The notes: a model not told the origin generated them from the sequence alone. A stretch of DNA of 6,251 bases from Betaproteobacteria bacterium (GCA_011391185.1 JAABRB010000215.1:1-6251), one strand, 5' to 3'. Shown: positions 1 through 5,612, counted from the first letter of the stretch. Translations and numbers: made by a program.

Positions 1-14
1 AGCCGGAACGCGGA

Positions 15-20
15 ATTATA
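15..20 (-). promoter_or_regulatory. Possible leftward -10 element (TATAAT)
   Basis: Read on the minus strand, this is an exact TATAAT. The matching -35 position at a 17-bp spacer (38-43, read as GTGAAT) fits TTGACA at only three of six positions. If real, it would drive a divergent gene lying to the left of the window, which is a common arrangement next to a GntR regulator. The match is short, so it could be chance. Confidence 0.28.
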
Positions 21-53
21 GCGACTCACGGCGCCCGATTCACCCCTAATAAC

Positions 54-105
54 GCGGGCTTGCGAAAGCCGGGCGCCCGCGACCCGTCCTGCGGGTTGCG
101 AAAGC
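54..105 (+). repeat. Imperfect direct repeat with TTGCGAAAGC core
   Basis: Two copies of nearly the same sequence lie at 54-69 and 91-105. They differ by one extra C in the first copy. The first copy folds as a perfect 5-bp stem, GGCTT/AAGCC (57-61 with 66-70), closed by a GCGA loop of the GNRA type. The second copy keeps the loop but pairs poorly. The second copy also supplies the TTGCGA that could serve as a -35 element. Whether the pair is a protein site, a remnant of a dispersed palindromic repeat or chance cannot be told from one window. Confidence 0.45.
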
Positions 106-124
106 GCGGCACAACGTATACATT
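96..124 (+). promoter_or_regulatory. Candidate rightward promoter for the regulator transcript
   Basis: TTGCGA (96-101; four of six matches to TTGACA) is followed after 17 bp by TACATT (119-124; four of six matches to TATAAT). This would start transcription near position 131, ahead of the gluconolactonase-like remnant and the GntR gene. The palindrome at 111-126 covers the -10 and part of the spacer, the usual geometry for repression by blocking RNA polymerase. Each hexamer match alone is weak; the spacing and operator overlap are what support the call. Confidence 0.4.
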
Positions 125-126
125 GT
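111..126. promoter_or_regulatory. Candidate GntR-family operator, palindrome centred on GTATAC
   Basis: ACAACGTATACATTGT matches its own reverse complement at 14 of 16 positions, with a GTATAC centre and ACAA/TTGT flanks. Operators of FCD-type GntR regulators are typically short palindromes of this kind (FadR-type TGGTnnnACCA; TTGTATACAA-like sites for related regulators). A GntR/FCD gene begins about 260 bp downstream on the same strand. Autoregulation by that protein is the simplest reading, and control of a divergent gene to the left is also possible. The symmetry is seen directly; the binding partner is inferred. Confidence 0.55.
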
Positions 127-168
127 TCCGTCCGCCAAGGGCTTCCGCCCGCCTGACCTGGCCGCCAC

Positions 169-393
169 ATGTACGCCATCACGCCGCATTCCGACGCGCC
201 CATTGCGCCCATTGCCCTGAGCGAACTCGGGCGGATCGGGAATGGGCTCAAGAACATCTCCAGCCTGGCGTTCGGGGGAGCCGATCTGCGAACCGCCTAT
301 CTCGGCTGTCTCCTGGGGGACGCGATCACGTCGTTCCGCGCGCCGGTTGCCGGCCACTCTCCCGTGCACTGGCACTATCCGGTGGCGCGATGA
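169..393 (+). pseudogene. C-terminal remnant of an SMP-30/gluconolactonase-like gene
   Basis: This 74-codon open frame encodes a protein tail resembling the C-terminus of SMP-30/gluconolactonase/LRE beta-propeller proteins. The run LKNISSLAFGG followed by ADLRTAYLGCLLGD (about residues 27-51) is the GG-x-DLRT-x-Y strand typical of the last propeller blade. Family members are usually about 300 residues, so some three quarters is missing. The same frame is closed upstream by a TGA at 154-156, none of the upstream frames shows propeller-like sequence, and no Shine-Dalgarno precedes the ATG at 169. The stop overlaps the GntR start (ATGA, 390-393), as expected if an intact lactonase gene was once translationally coupled to the regulator. 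Intact relatives would open the lactone made by a sugar dehydrogenase. I read it as a decayed gene; a short expressed peptide cannot be excluded. Confidence 0.62.
196..213 (+). repeat. Tandem 9-bp duplication (GCGCCCATT x2)
   Basis: Two perfect adjacent copies of GCGCCCATT. In the frame of the lactonase remnant they encode the repeated residues API-API, just before the part that resembles the protein family. A slippage duplication near the point where similarity begins is compatible with decay at a deletion junction. Confidence 0.7.
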
Positions 394-1076
394 GCACCGG
401 CGCTCGCGAATCGACGCAGTCGAGCTCGCTCGTCGAGGTGGCCTATCAGCGGCTGCGCGGGCAGATCCTCGACAACACCCTGCCGCCGGGATTCCGGGCG
501 CTCGAGCAGGAGCTGGCGGACCGGCTCGGGATCAGCCGCACACCGGTGCGCGAAGCGCTCATCCGGCTGCAGAAGGAAGGTCTCGTCGAGGTGGTCCCGC
601 GGCATGGCATGCAGGTGTTGCCGGTGTCGCCCGCCGACATGCGGGACATCTACGTCGTGATCACCGCGCTCGAAAGCGCTGCGGTGGAGATTGTTGCGCG
701 CCGGGCACCCCGCGAAGAAGAGCTGGCGCCGCTGGTGCAAGCCTCTCGCGATATGGCGAAGGCGCTCAAGGCCGACGACCTGGATGCCTGGGCCGAGGCC
801 GACGCGCGATTTCATCGCGGGCTGATCGAACTTTCCGGGAACCGGCTGCTGATCGACGCGGTGCTGAACCTTTGGGATCGCGCGCACCGCGTGCGCATGT
901 CGACGCTCCGCATGCGCGAGAAGCCGGTGAGCTCCACGAAGGAGCACACGCTGCTGCTGGAGCGCCTGCGCGCCGGCGACGCAAAGGGCGCCTTCGAGAC
1001 GAACCGTGCGCACCGCGAGCGCGCGAGCCGTGAACTGCTCGAGATCCTGGAGCGCCACCAACTGAATCAACTCTGA
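390..1076 (+). CDS. GntR-family transcriptional regulator, FCD (FadR-type) effector domain
   Basis: This is a 228-residue one-component regulator with a typical length for the FadR subfamily. Residues about 12-79 form the winged helix-turn-helix: LADRLGISRTPVREALIRL (42-60) is the recognition region and the wing follows with RHGMQV (71-76). Residues about 83-215 are the all-helical FCD domain. Its metal and ligand pocket is complete: D138 and H142 in DARFHRGL, H186 in KEHTLL and H208 in RAHRER, matching the Asp plus three His arrangement of metal-binding FCD proteins, which often sense carboxylates such as sugar acids. The reading frame is open upstream to about position 60, but ATG 390 starts at the natural N-terminus ahead of the HTH. 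The site before it (GGTGG) is a weak ribosome site, and the start overlaps the lactonase remnant stop. It probably controls the operon downstream and itself through the palindrome at 111-126. Family assignment is firm; ligand and targets are inferred. Confidence 0.93.
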   Translation: MSTGARESTQSSSLVEVAYQRLRGQILDNTLPPGFRALEQELADRLGISRTPVREALIRLQKEGLVEVVPRHGMQVLPVSPADMRDIYVVITALESAAVEIVARRAPREEELAPLVQASRDMAKALKADDLDAWAEADARFHRGLIELSGNRLLIDAVLNLWDRAHRVRMSTLRMREKPVSSTKEHTLLLERLRAGDAKGAFETNRAHRERASRELLEILERHQLNQL

Positions 1077-1094
1077 GGTCGCTCGCGCGGCCGG

Positions 1095-1114
1095 CGCAGT
1101 ACGTCGCAGTACGT
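1095..1114 (+). repeat. Tandem 10-bp repeat (CGCAGTACGT x2) in the regulator-dehydrogenase spacer
   Basis: Two perfect adjacent copies of CGCAGTACGT fill a third of the 64-nt gap (1077-1140) between the regulator stop and the first catabolic gene. The repeat unit is close to one helical turn, so identical AGTAC cores (1098-1102 and 1108-1112) face the same side of the DNA. It lies 26 nt before the ATG at 1141. I see no convincing -35/-10 pair or terminator in this gap. It may be a regulator site or a slippage duplication. Confidence 0.7.
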
Positions 1115-1140
1115 GAATGCAAACTTGAGGCTGTGAAGCA

Positions 1141-2247
1141 ATGACCGACAAGACGTTCCAGATCGTGGTGCTGCCGGGCGACGGCATCGGTGTCGAGGTG
1201 ACGAAAGCCGCCCTCGAGGTCCTCGATCGCCTGGTCGCCCGAATGGGGGGATTCAAGCTCGCGTACGAGCATCATCGGGCAGGCGCCAATCTCTTCCGCG
1301 AAACGGGTACCGACCTGCCGGAATCCGTATCGAAGGCATGCGAGCGGGCTGACGCCATCCTGTTCGGCGCGATGGGCCTGCCGGACGTGCGCTTTCCCGA
1401 TGGCACCGAGATCGCGCCGCAGCTCCAGCTGCGCCTCGACCTCGACCTCTACGCAGGCGTGCGCCCCGTGCGCGCGCTGCCGGGAACCAAGCTGCCCCTC
1501 GCGGATCCGCGCGCCGCGGAAATCGATTTCGTCCTCGTGCGCGAGCAGACCGAAGGCTGGTTCTACGGACGCTACCATCCCGAAGTCGGGCCGCGCTCGA
1601 CGCCTGACGAGGCCTACGACGTCGGCCGGACCACGCGCAAAGGCTCCGAGCGGCTCTTCGATTTCTCGTTCCGCCTGGCGGAGAAGCGCCGCGCACGCAA
1701 TCCGAAAAAGGGCCGCGTGACGTGTGTCGACAAGTCGAACGTGCACCGCAGCCTGGCGCTCTTCAATCAGATCTTCTGGGAGCGCGCCAAGCTTTTCCCG
1801 AACATCACCGCCGACCACAGCTACGTGGACGCAATGTCGCTCAACCTCATCCGCAAGCCCTGGGAGTACGACGTCATGCCGACCGAGAATCAGTTCGGCG
1901 ACATCCTGTCGGACCTGAGCGCCGGGCTGATCGGCGGCATGGGGATGGCGCCGTCGGGCGATATCGGCGACGAGCACGGCTTGTTTCAACCCGCGCACGG
2001 CACTGCGCCGGACATCGCGGGCAAGGGTCTCGCAAATCCGACCGCCATGATCCTGTCGGCCGCGATGATGCTCGACTGGCTGGGCGAGCGCCACGGGTTG
2101 GGACAATGCGGCGAGGCCGCCGCACTGCTCGATCGCGCCGTGGATTACGCCTTTGCGACGGGGAAGATCCTGACGCCCGAGTTCGGCGGCACGGATGGCA
2201 CCGCGGCCGTGACCCGCGCCGTGATCGAGGCACTCGGGGCGAAGTGA
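1141..2247 (+). CDS. Isocitrate/isopropylmalate-type beta-decarboxylating dehydrogenase, substrate unknown
   Basis: This 368-residue protein is full length for the family that includes isopropylmalate, isocitrate, homoisocitrate, tartrate and D-malate dehydrogenases. LPGDGIG (11-17) opens the fold. The arginines that hold the malate-like core are R98, R108 and R134 (in REQTEG), with catalytic Y142 and K198 (VDKSN) and metal ligands D230, D254 and D258. HGTAPDIAG (286-294) carries D291 where NAD-dependent members have Asp, so NAD+ is the likely cofactor. The specificity segment before R98 reads EIAPQLQL: A92 stands at the position of the isocitrate-binding Ser and Q94 at that of the isopropylmalate-binding Leu, so neither classical substrate is indicated. 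GAGG at 1127-1130 precedes the ATG by 10 nt. The stop overlaps the next start (TGATG), so it is probably the first gene of the acid-sugar operon. It may oxidise a hydroxy acid feeding the kinase; tartrate or D-malate dehydrogenase activity is an alternative. Confidence 0.9.
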   Translation: MTDKTFQIVVLPGDGIGVEVTKAALEVLDRLVARMGGFKLAYEHHRAGANLFRETGTDLPESVSKACERADAILFGAMGLPDVRFPDGTEIAPQLQLRLDLDLYAGVRPVRALPGTKLPLADPRAAEIDFVLVREQTEGWFYGRYHPEVGPRSTPDEAYDVGRTTRKGSERLFDFSFRLAEKRRARNPKKGRVTCVDKSNVHRSLALFNQIFWERAKLFPNITADHSYVDAMSLNLIRKPWEYDVMPTENQFGDILSDLSAGLIGGMGMAPSGDIGDEHGLFQPAHGTAPDIAGKGLANPTAMILSAAMMLDWLGERHGLGQCGEAAALLDRAVDYAFATGKILTPEFGGTDGTAAVTRAVIEALGAK

Positions 2248-3299
2248 TGGCCAAGCTGCGCGTGGCCTGCGCGGGCGCGGGCTACTTCAGCCAGTTCCAG
2301 TACCAGGGCTGGCGCAACATCGCGGAGGTCGAATGTGCCGCGCTCGCCAATCGCGACACCGACAAGGGCCGCCAGATGGCCGAGCGTTTCGGCGTCGCAC
2401 GGGTCTTCGGCTCGCTCGAGGAAATGCTCGATACCGCCCAACCCGAGCTGCTCGACGTCATCACCCCGCCGGCAACGCACCGTGCTTTCGTCGCAGCCGC
2501 CGTCGAGCGCGGGATCCCGGTCATTTGCCAGAAGCCGTTCAGTCAGACGTACGCGGATGCGCTCGGTATCACCGAGGCCGCGGAGCGCGCGGGCGTTCCG
2601 CTGATCATCCACGAGAACTTCCGCTGGACACCGTGGCACCGCGAGGCGAAGCGGCTCATCGACGCCGGGCAACTGGGTGACCTGCACTGCGTGGCGTTCC
2701 GGCTGCGCCCCGGAGACGGGCAGGGTCCGCGCGCATACCTCGACCGCCAGCCCTACTTTCAGCAGATGCCGCGCTTTCTCGTCGTCGAGACCGCGATCCA
2801 CTGGATCGACTCCTTCCGCTTCCTGATGGGCGAGGTGGCCGCGGTCTATGCCCGGTTGCGCAAGATGAATCCGGTGATCGCGGGCGAGGACGCCGGCTAC
2901 ATCGCTTTCGAATTCGCCGGCGGCGCCGCGGGGCTCTTCGACGGCAACCGCCTGAACGATCACGTCGCGGCGAATCCGCGCCGGACCATGGGCGAGATGT
3001 GGATCGAAGGCTCGGGCGGCGTCCTGCGCCTCGACGGTGACGCGAGGCTCTGGTGGAAGCCTCACCAAGGCGACGAGGTCGAGCATCGCTACGACAGCGG
3101 ACCGACCGACACCTTCGCGGGCGGTGCCTGCGAGTGGCTGCAGCGCCACGTCGTGCGCGGTCTGCTCGATGGCGCGCCCTTCGAGAACACCGCGCGCGAG
3201 TACCTCGTCAACCTGCGGATTGAGGAAGCGGTGTACCGTTCGCACGCCGAAGGCCGAAGAATAGAGTTGAGCGGGTTCGATCCGCTTCAGGCTGCATAG
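2247..3299 (+). CDS. Gfo/Idh/MocA-family oxidoreductase, D-apiose-dehydrogenase-like
   Basis: This 350-residue cytoplasmic NAD(P)-dependent dehydrogenase belongs to a family acting on sugars, inositols and their derivatives. An N-terminal Rossmann domain begins with CAGAGYFSQF (8-17), including the GxGxxx nucleotide loop. The conserved catalytic-lysine motif is CQKPF (K96), a common variant of EKP. HENFRWTPWHREAK follows at the start of the substrate domain, and ETAIHWID contains the catalytic-type H185 and D188. From memory, the QKP form, the HENFR segment and the MNPVIAGEDAG segment recall D-apiose dehydrogenases (ApsD) and their relatives. I could not align them, so the substrate is left open. 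The ATG overlaps the previous stop by one base (TGATG), indicating coupled translation; the upstream open frame is a shadow of the preceding gene. In this context it may oxidise a sugar to a lactone, or a hydroxyl of the sugar acid, ahead of the kinase. Confidence 0.9.
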   Translation: MAKLRVACAGAGYFSQFQYQGWRNIAEVECAALANRDTDKGRQMAERFGVARVFGSLEEMLDTAQPELLDVITPPATHRAFVAAAVERGIPVICQKPFSQTYADALGITEAAERAGVPLIIHENFRWTPWHREAKRLIDAGQLGDLHCVAFRLRPGDGQGPRAYLDRQPYFQQMPRFLVVETAIHWIDSFRFLMGEVAAVYARLRKMNPVIAGEDAGYIAFEFAGGAAGLFDGNRLNDHVAANPRRTMGEMWIEGSGGVLRLDGDARLWWKPHQGDEVEHRYDSGPTDTFAGGACEWLQRHVVRGLLDGAPFENTAREYLVNLRIEEAVYRSHAEGRRIELSGFDPLQAA

Positions 3300-3300
3300 C

Positions 3301-3318
3301 GAGTACACGGAGTACACG
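3301..3318 (+). repeat. Tandem 9-bp repeat (GAGTACACG x2) before the kinase gene
   Basis: Two perfect adjacent copies of GAGTACACG occupy nearly all of the 21-nt gap between the oxidoreductase stop and the kinase start. The only good ribosome-binding site for the kinase, GGAG at 3309-3312, is created at the junction of the two copies, 8 nt before the GTG. The duplication therefore built or preserved the translation signal. The unit shares the AGTAC core with the tandem repeat at 1095-1114. Confidence 0.75.
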
Positions 3319-3320
3319 AA

Positions 3321-4577
3321 GTGTTGCTGGGCGCCATTGCCGACGATTTCACCGGTGCGACGGACCTCGCCAACATGCTCGTGCGCGGCGGAATGCGCAC
3401 GGTACAGCTGCTCGGCGTTCCGGAAGGCTCGCCGCCGGATGCCGACGCGGTCGTCGTCGCGCTGAAGTCGCGCACGATCGCGCCGCAGGATGCGGTCGCG
3501 CAATCGCTTGCCGCGCTCGCCTGGCTGCGCAGGGCTGGCGCGCAACAGATCTTTTTCAAGTACTGCTCCACGTTCGACTCGACCGACCGGGGGAATATCG
3601 GACCGGTCGCCGATGCGCTCCTGAGCGCGCTCGGCACGGACTTCACGATTGCGTGTCCAGCGTTCCCGGAGAACGCACGCACAATCTTCCGCGGCTATCT
3701 CTTCGTCGGGGACGTGCTCCTGTCGGAGTCGGGCATGAAGGACCATCCGCTGACGCCCATGACCGATGCGAACCTCGTGCGGGTGCTGCAGCGTCAGACC
3801 GCGCGCAAGATCGGGCTGGTCCGTCACGACACCGTGGCGGCCGGCCCCGAGGCGATCCGCGGACGATTCGCCGCGCTGCGCCGCGACGGAGCGGGAATGG
3901 CGATCGTCGACGCGGTGTCGGACGCCGATTTGCATTCGATCGGCGCCGCCTGCGCCGACCTCGCGCTCGTGACCGGCGGGTCGGGCGTTGCGATCGGTCT
4001 GCCCGACAATTTCCGGAAGCGCGGCCGGCTCGGCGCGCCCGAACGCGCCGCCGATCTCCCCGCGGTCGCCGGAAGGGCAGCCGTGATCTCCGGAAGCTGC
4101 TCGGTCGCGACGAACGGCCAGGTCGCCGAGTGGCTCAAGTCGCGGCCCGGCTTCCAGATCGATCCGCTGCGGCTCGCCGAAGGCCGGCCGGTCGCCGCGC
4201 AGGCGCGCGAGTGGGCGGAAAAGCGGCTTGCCGGCGAGCCGGTGCTCGTCTACGCGACGGAGAATCCGGAGAACGTCAAGGCCGCCCAGGCAAAGCTCGG
4301 CGTCGAACGCGCCGGGCATCTCGTGGAGACCTGCATGGCCGAAGTGGCCCGCGATCTCGTCGCGCTCGGCGTACGACGATTGGTCGTCGCCGGTGGCGAG
4401 ACGTCCGGCGCGGTCGTGCAGGCGCTCGGCGTATCGGGACTTCGCATCGGACCGCAGATCGACCCGGGTGTCCCGTGGACGATGTCGCTCGGCGAGCCGA
4501 ACATTCTGCTCGCGCTGAAGTCGGGCAATTTCGGCACGCCGGATTTCTTCGCGAAGGCCCTGGAGATGGTGGCGTGA
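3321..4577 (+). CDS. otnK: DUF1537 four-carbon acid-sugar kinase, 3-oxo-tetronate kinase (OtnK) type
   Basis: This 418-residue protein has the usual length for OtnK. Family members phosphorylate the terminal hydroxyl of 3-oxo-tetronate or related 3-oxo acid sugars with ATP, making the substrate for a decarboxylase or aldolase. The N-terminal acid-sugar-binding domain opens with AIADDFTGATD (5-15) and contains FFKYCSTFDSTDRGNIG (78-94). The C-terminal nucleotide-binding domain includes ISGSCSVATNGQV, the glycine-rich GGETSGAV (358-365) and LKSGNFG (399-405). All family hallmarks are present and nothing looks broken. The start is GTG 3321, because LLGAIADDF is the natural N-terminus and GGAG at 3309-3312 is well spaced. 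The stop overlaps the next start (GTGA, 4574-4577), tying it to the OtnC-type gene as in known tetronate operons. The exact substrate is uncertain: 3-oxo-isoapionate kinase (OiaK) belongs to the same family, and the neighbouring apiose-dehydrogenase-like gene makes that a live alternative. Confidence 0.9.
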   Translation: MLLGAIADDFTGATDLANMLVRGGMRTVQLLGVPEGSPPDADAVVVALKSRTIAPQDAVAQSLAALAWLRRAGAQQIFFKYCSTFDSTDRGNIGPVADALLSALGTDFTIACPAFPENARTIFRGYLFVGDVLLSESGMKDHPLTPMTDANLVRVLQRQTARKIGLVRHDTVAAGPEAIRGRFAALRRDGAGMAIVDAVSDADLHSIGAACADLALVTGGSGVAIGLPDNFRKRGRLGAPERAADLPAVAGRAAVISGSCSVATNGQVAEWLKSRPGFQIDPLRLAEGRPVAAQAREWAEKRLAGEPVLVYATENPENVKAAQAKLGVERAGHLVETCMAEVARDLVALGVRRLVVAGGETSGAVVQALGVSGLRIGPQIDPGVPWTMSLGEPNILLALKSGNFGTPDFFAKALEMVA

Positions 4578-5209
4578 GCGAATCGAAGCTCCGCGAGGAG
4601 ATCGCGCGCGTCGCGCGGTCGATCTACGACCGCGGACTCACCCATGGATCGACCGGGAACATCAGCGCGAAGCTGGATGACGGATGGCTCCTCACGCCCA
4701 CCGGCTCCTCGCTCGGCAGCCTCGATCCTGCCCGAATATCGAAACTCGACTGGAACGGTACGTTGCTCGCCGGCGACCCGCCGTCGAAGGAAAGCTTCCT
4801 GCATCTCGGCATGTACCAGCAAAGGCAGGCGCTTGGTGCCGTGGTGCACCTGCACTCCACCTACTCGGTCGCCGTGTCGGTGCTCGACGACGTGGACCCT
4901 GAAGACGTGCTGCCACCGCTCACGGCCTACTACGTGATGCGGCTCGGGAAAGTGCCCCTCGTGCCCTATTTCGCCCCCGGAGACATCGCGCTCGCCGACG
5001 CGGTGCGCGAATACGCGACCCGGCACCACGCCGTGCTGCTCGCGAACCACGGGCCGGTCGTCGGCGGCACGTCGCTCGCGGCCGCCACCGACGCGACCGA
5101 GGAGCTGGAGGCGACCGCGCGGCTCTACCTGATGCTGCGCGGCGAGAAGGTGCGGCTCCTCACCTCCGACGAGGTGGCGGATCTGCGCCGCCGGTTTCCG
5201 ACACCCTGA
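4574..5209 (+). CDS. otnC: Class II aldolase/adducin-fold protein, 3-oxo-tetronate 4-phosphate decarboxylase (OtnC) type
   Basis: This 211-residue metal-dependent enzyme belongs to the fuculose-phosphate aldolase fold. OtnC members decarboxylate 3-oxo-tetronate 4-phosphate to dihydroxyacetone phosphate and CO2. Substrate and phosphate loops are visible as GSTGNIS (25-31) and TPTGSSLG (41-48). Catalytic E73 lies in PSKES, and the zinc ligands are H92 and H94 (VHLHS) and H159 (NHG); the first three coincide in number with E73, H92 and H94 of E. coli FucA. The start is GTG 4574, which overlaps the kinase stop by four bases and has GGAG at 4562-4565. The upstream open frame is only a shadow of the kinase. 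Kinase plus this enzyme form the core pair of the acid-sugar pathway. A true aldolase acting on a different phosphorylated sugar acid cannot be ruled out from sequence alone. Confidence 0.88.
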   Translation: MSESKLREEIARVARSIYDRGLTHGSTGNISAKLDDGWLLTPTGSSLGSLDPARISKLDWNGTLLAGDPPSKESFLHLGMYQQRQALGAVVHLHSTYSVAVSVLDDVDPEDVLPPLTAYYVMRLGKVPLVPYFAPGDIALADAVREYATRHHAVLLANHGPVVGGTSLAAATDATEELEATARLYLMLRGEKVRLLTSDEVADLRRRFPTP

Positions 5210-5233
5210 AGCAGCCATCCGGAGAGACGGATC

Positions 5234-5524
5234 ATGTATGTCATCGTCGTCGACTTCACCATCAAGCGCGAGCACCTCGCCGCGTTCCACGCCGCGATGG
5301 TCGAGAACGCGCGGCTTTCGCGCGAAACGGAGCCCGGCTGCCAGCTGTTCGATGTGTGCGTGGATCCCAAGGATGCGACGCGCTACTTCCTCTACGAGCT
5401 CTACGACGACGAGGCCGCTTTCCAGGCGCACCTCAAGACGGCGCATTTCCTGGAGTTCGACCGGGCGTCCGCGCCGTGGATCGCAGCCAAGTCCCCGCGC
5501 GCACTCAACCGCGTCGCGCCTTGA
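5234..5524 (+). CDS. Small ABM/LsrG-like dimeric alpha-beta barrel protein
   Basis: This 96-residue protein has the antibiotic-biosynthesis-monooxygenase (ABM) ferredoxin-like fold found in YgiN and LsrG. The run LFDVCVDPKDATRYFLYELY (38-57), then DDEAAFQAHLKTAHF (58-72), closely follows the LsrG pattern FDV-x-x-DP-x4-R-(F/Y)-x-(I/L)-YE-x-Y-x-DE-A with a later H-x-x-(T/A)-x-H-like stretch (H66, H71 here). LsrG isomerises the phosphorylated autoinducer-2 dione, moving a carbonyl on a phosphorylated sugar-like chain. Other family members are quinol monooxygenases. GGAGAG at 5221-5226, 7 nt before the ATG, is the strongest ribosome site in the window. It lies 24 nt after the OtnC-type gene, so it is probably in the same operon. 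In this setting a carbonyl-shifting (isomerase) role on the acid-sugar intermediate is attractive but inferred; a detoxifying monooxygenase is the alternative. Confidence 0.85.
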   Translation: MYVIVVDFTIKREHLAAFHAAMVENARLSRETEPGCQLFDVCVDPKDATRYFLYELYDDEAAFQAHLKTAHFLEFDRASAPWIAAKSPRALNRVAP

Positions 5525-5553
5525 GCCGGGCAGCCGCCACGATTCTTCCCCCT

Positions 5554-5559
5554 TATAAT
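5554..5559 (+). promoter_or_regulatory. Candidate -10 element (TATAAT) upstream of the SDR gene
   Basis: An exact TATAAT sits in a pyrimidine-rich stretch of the 88-nt gap between the ABM-like and SDR genes, 53 nt before the SDR start. The sequence at the -35 position (5531-5536, CAGCCG) is a poor match, so activator help would be needed if it is used. The surrounding CTTATAATCC resembles -10 regions common in betaproteobacteria. It suggests the SDR gene can be transcribed separately. I see no terminator hairpin in this gap, so read-through from the operon is also possible. Confidence 0.45.
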
Positions 5560-5612
5560 CCTCCCGCGTCACTGCAGCCTCTCTCCTCAACCCCGGAATC
5601 GGATTTCATCGC

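Noticed and set aside
60..389. N-terminal extension of the GntR protein from an upstream ATG
   Set aside because: The extra residues have no family resemblance, while ATG 390 begins at the normal distance before the helix-turn-helix.
1083..1097. GC-rich hairpin after the regulator as a terminator
   Set aside because: Only a 4-bp GCGC stem with a 5-nt loop and no following T-run, so it does not qualify as an intrinsic terminator.
375..1256. Long minus-strand open frame opposite the regulator
   Set aside because: It is antisense to a clear GntR/FCD gene, its protein is Arg/His-rich without any recognisable domain, and long antisense frames are expected in high-GC coding DNA.
766..2106. Minus-strand open frame over the regulator end and the dehydrogenase
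   Set aside because: It covers the intergenic gap and two genes with intact motifs on the other strand, and has low-complexity basic sequence with no family resemblance.
1722..2246. N-terminal extension of the Gfo/Idh/MocA protein, which would read as a fusion
   Set aside because: The extension is the out-of-frame translation of the dehydrogenase gene; the Rossmann motif begins right after ATG 2247.
2145..4319. 724-codon minus-strand open frame across the oxidoreductase and kinase genes
   Set aside because: It spans two well-supported + strand genes and their junction, shows no domain or ribosome site, and its composition is that of a shadow frame.
3653..4573. N-terminal extension of the OtnC-type protein, which would read as a fusion
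   Set aside because: It is a basic shadow frame inside the kinase gene; GTG 4574 gives family-typical length and residue numbering.
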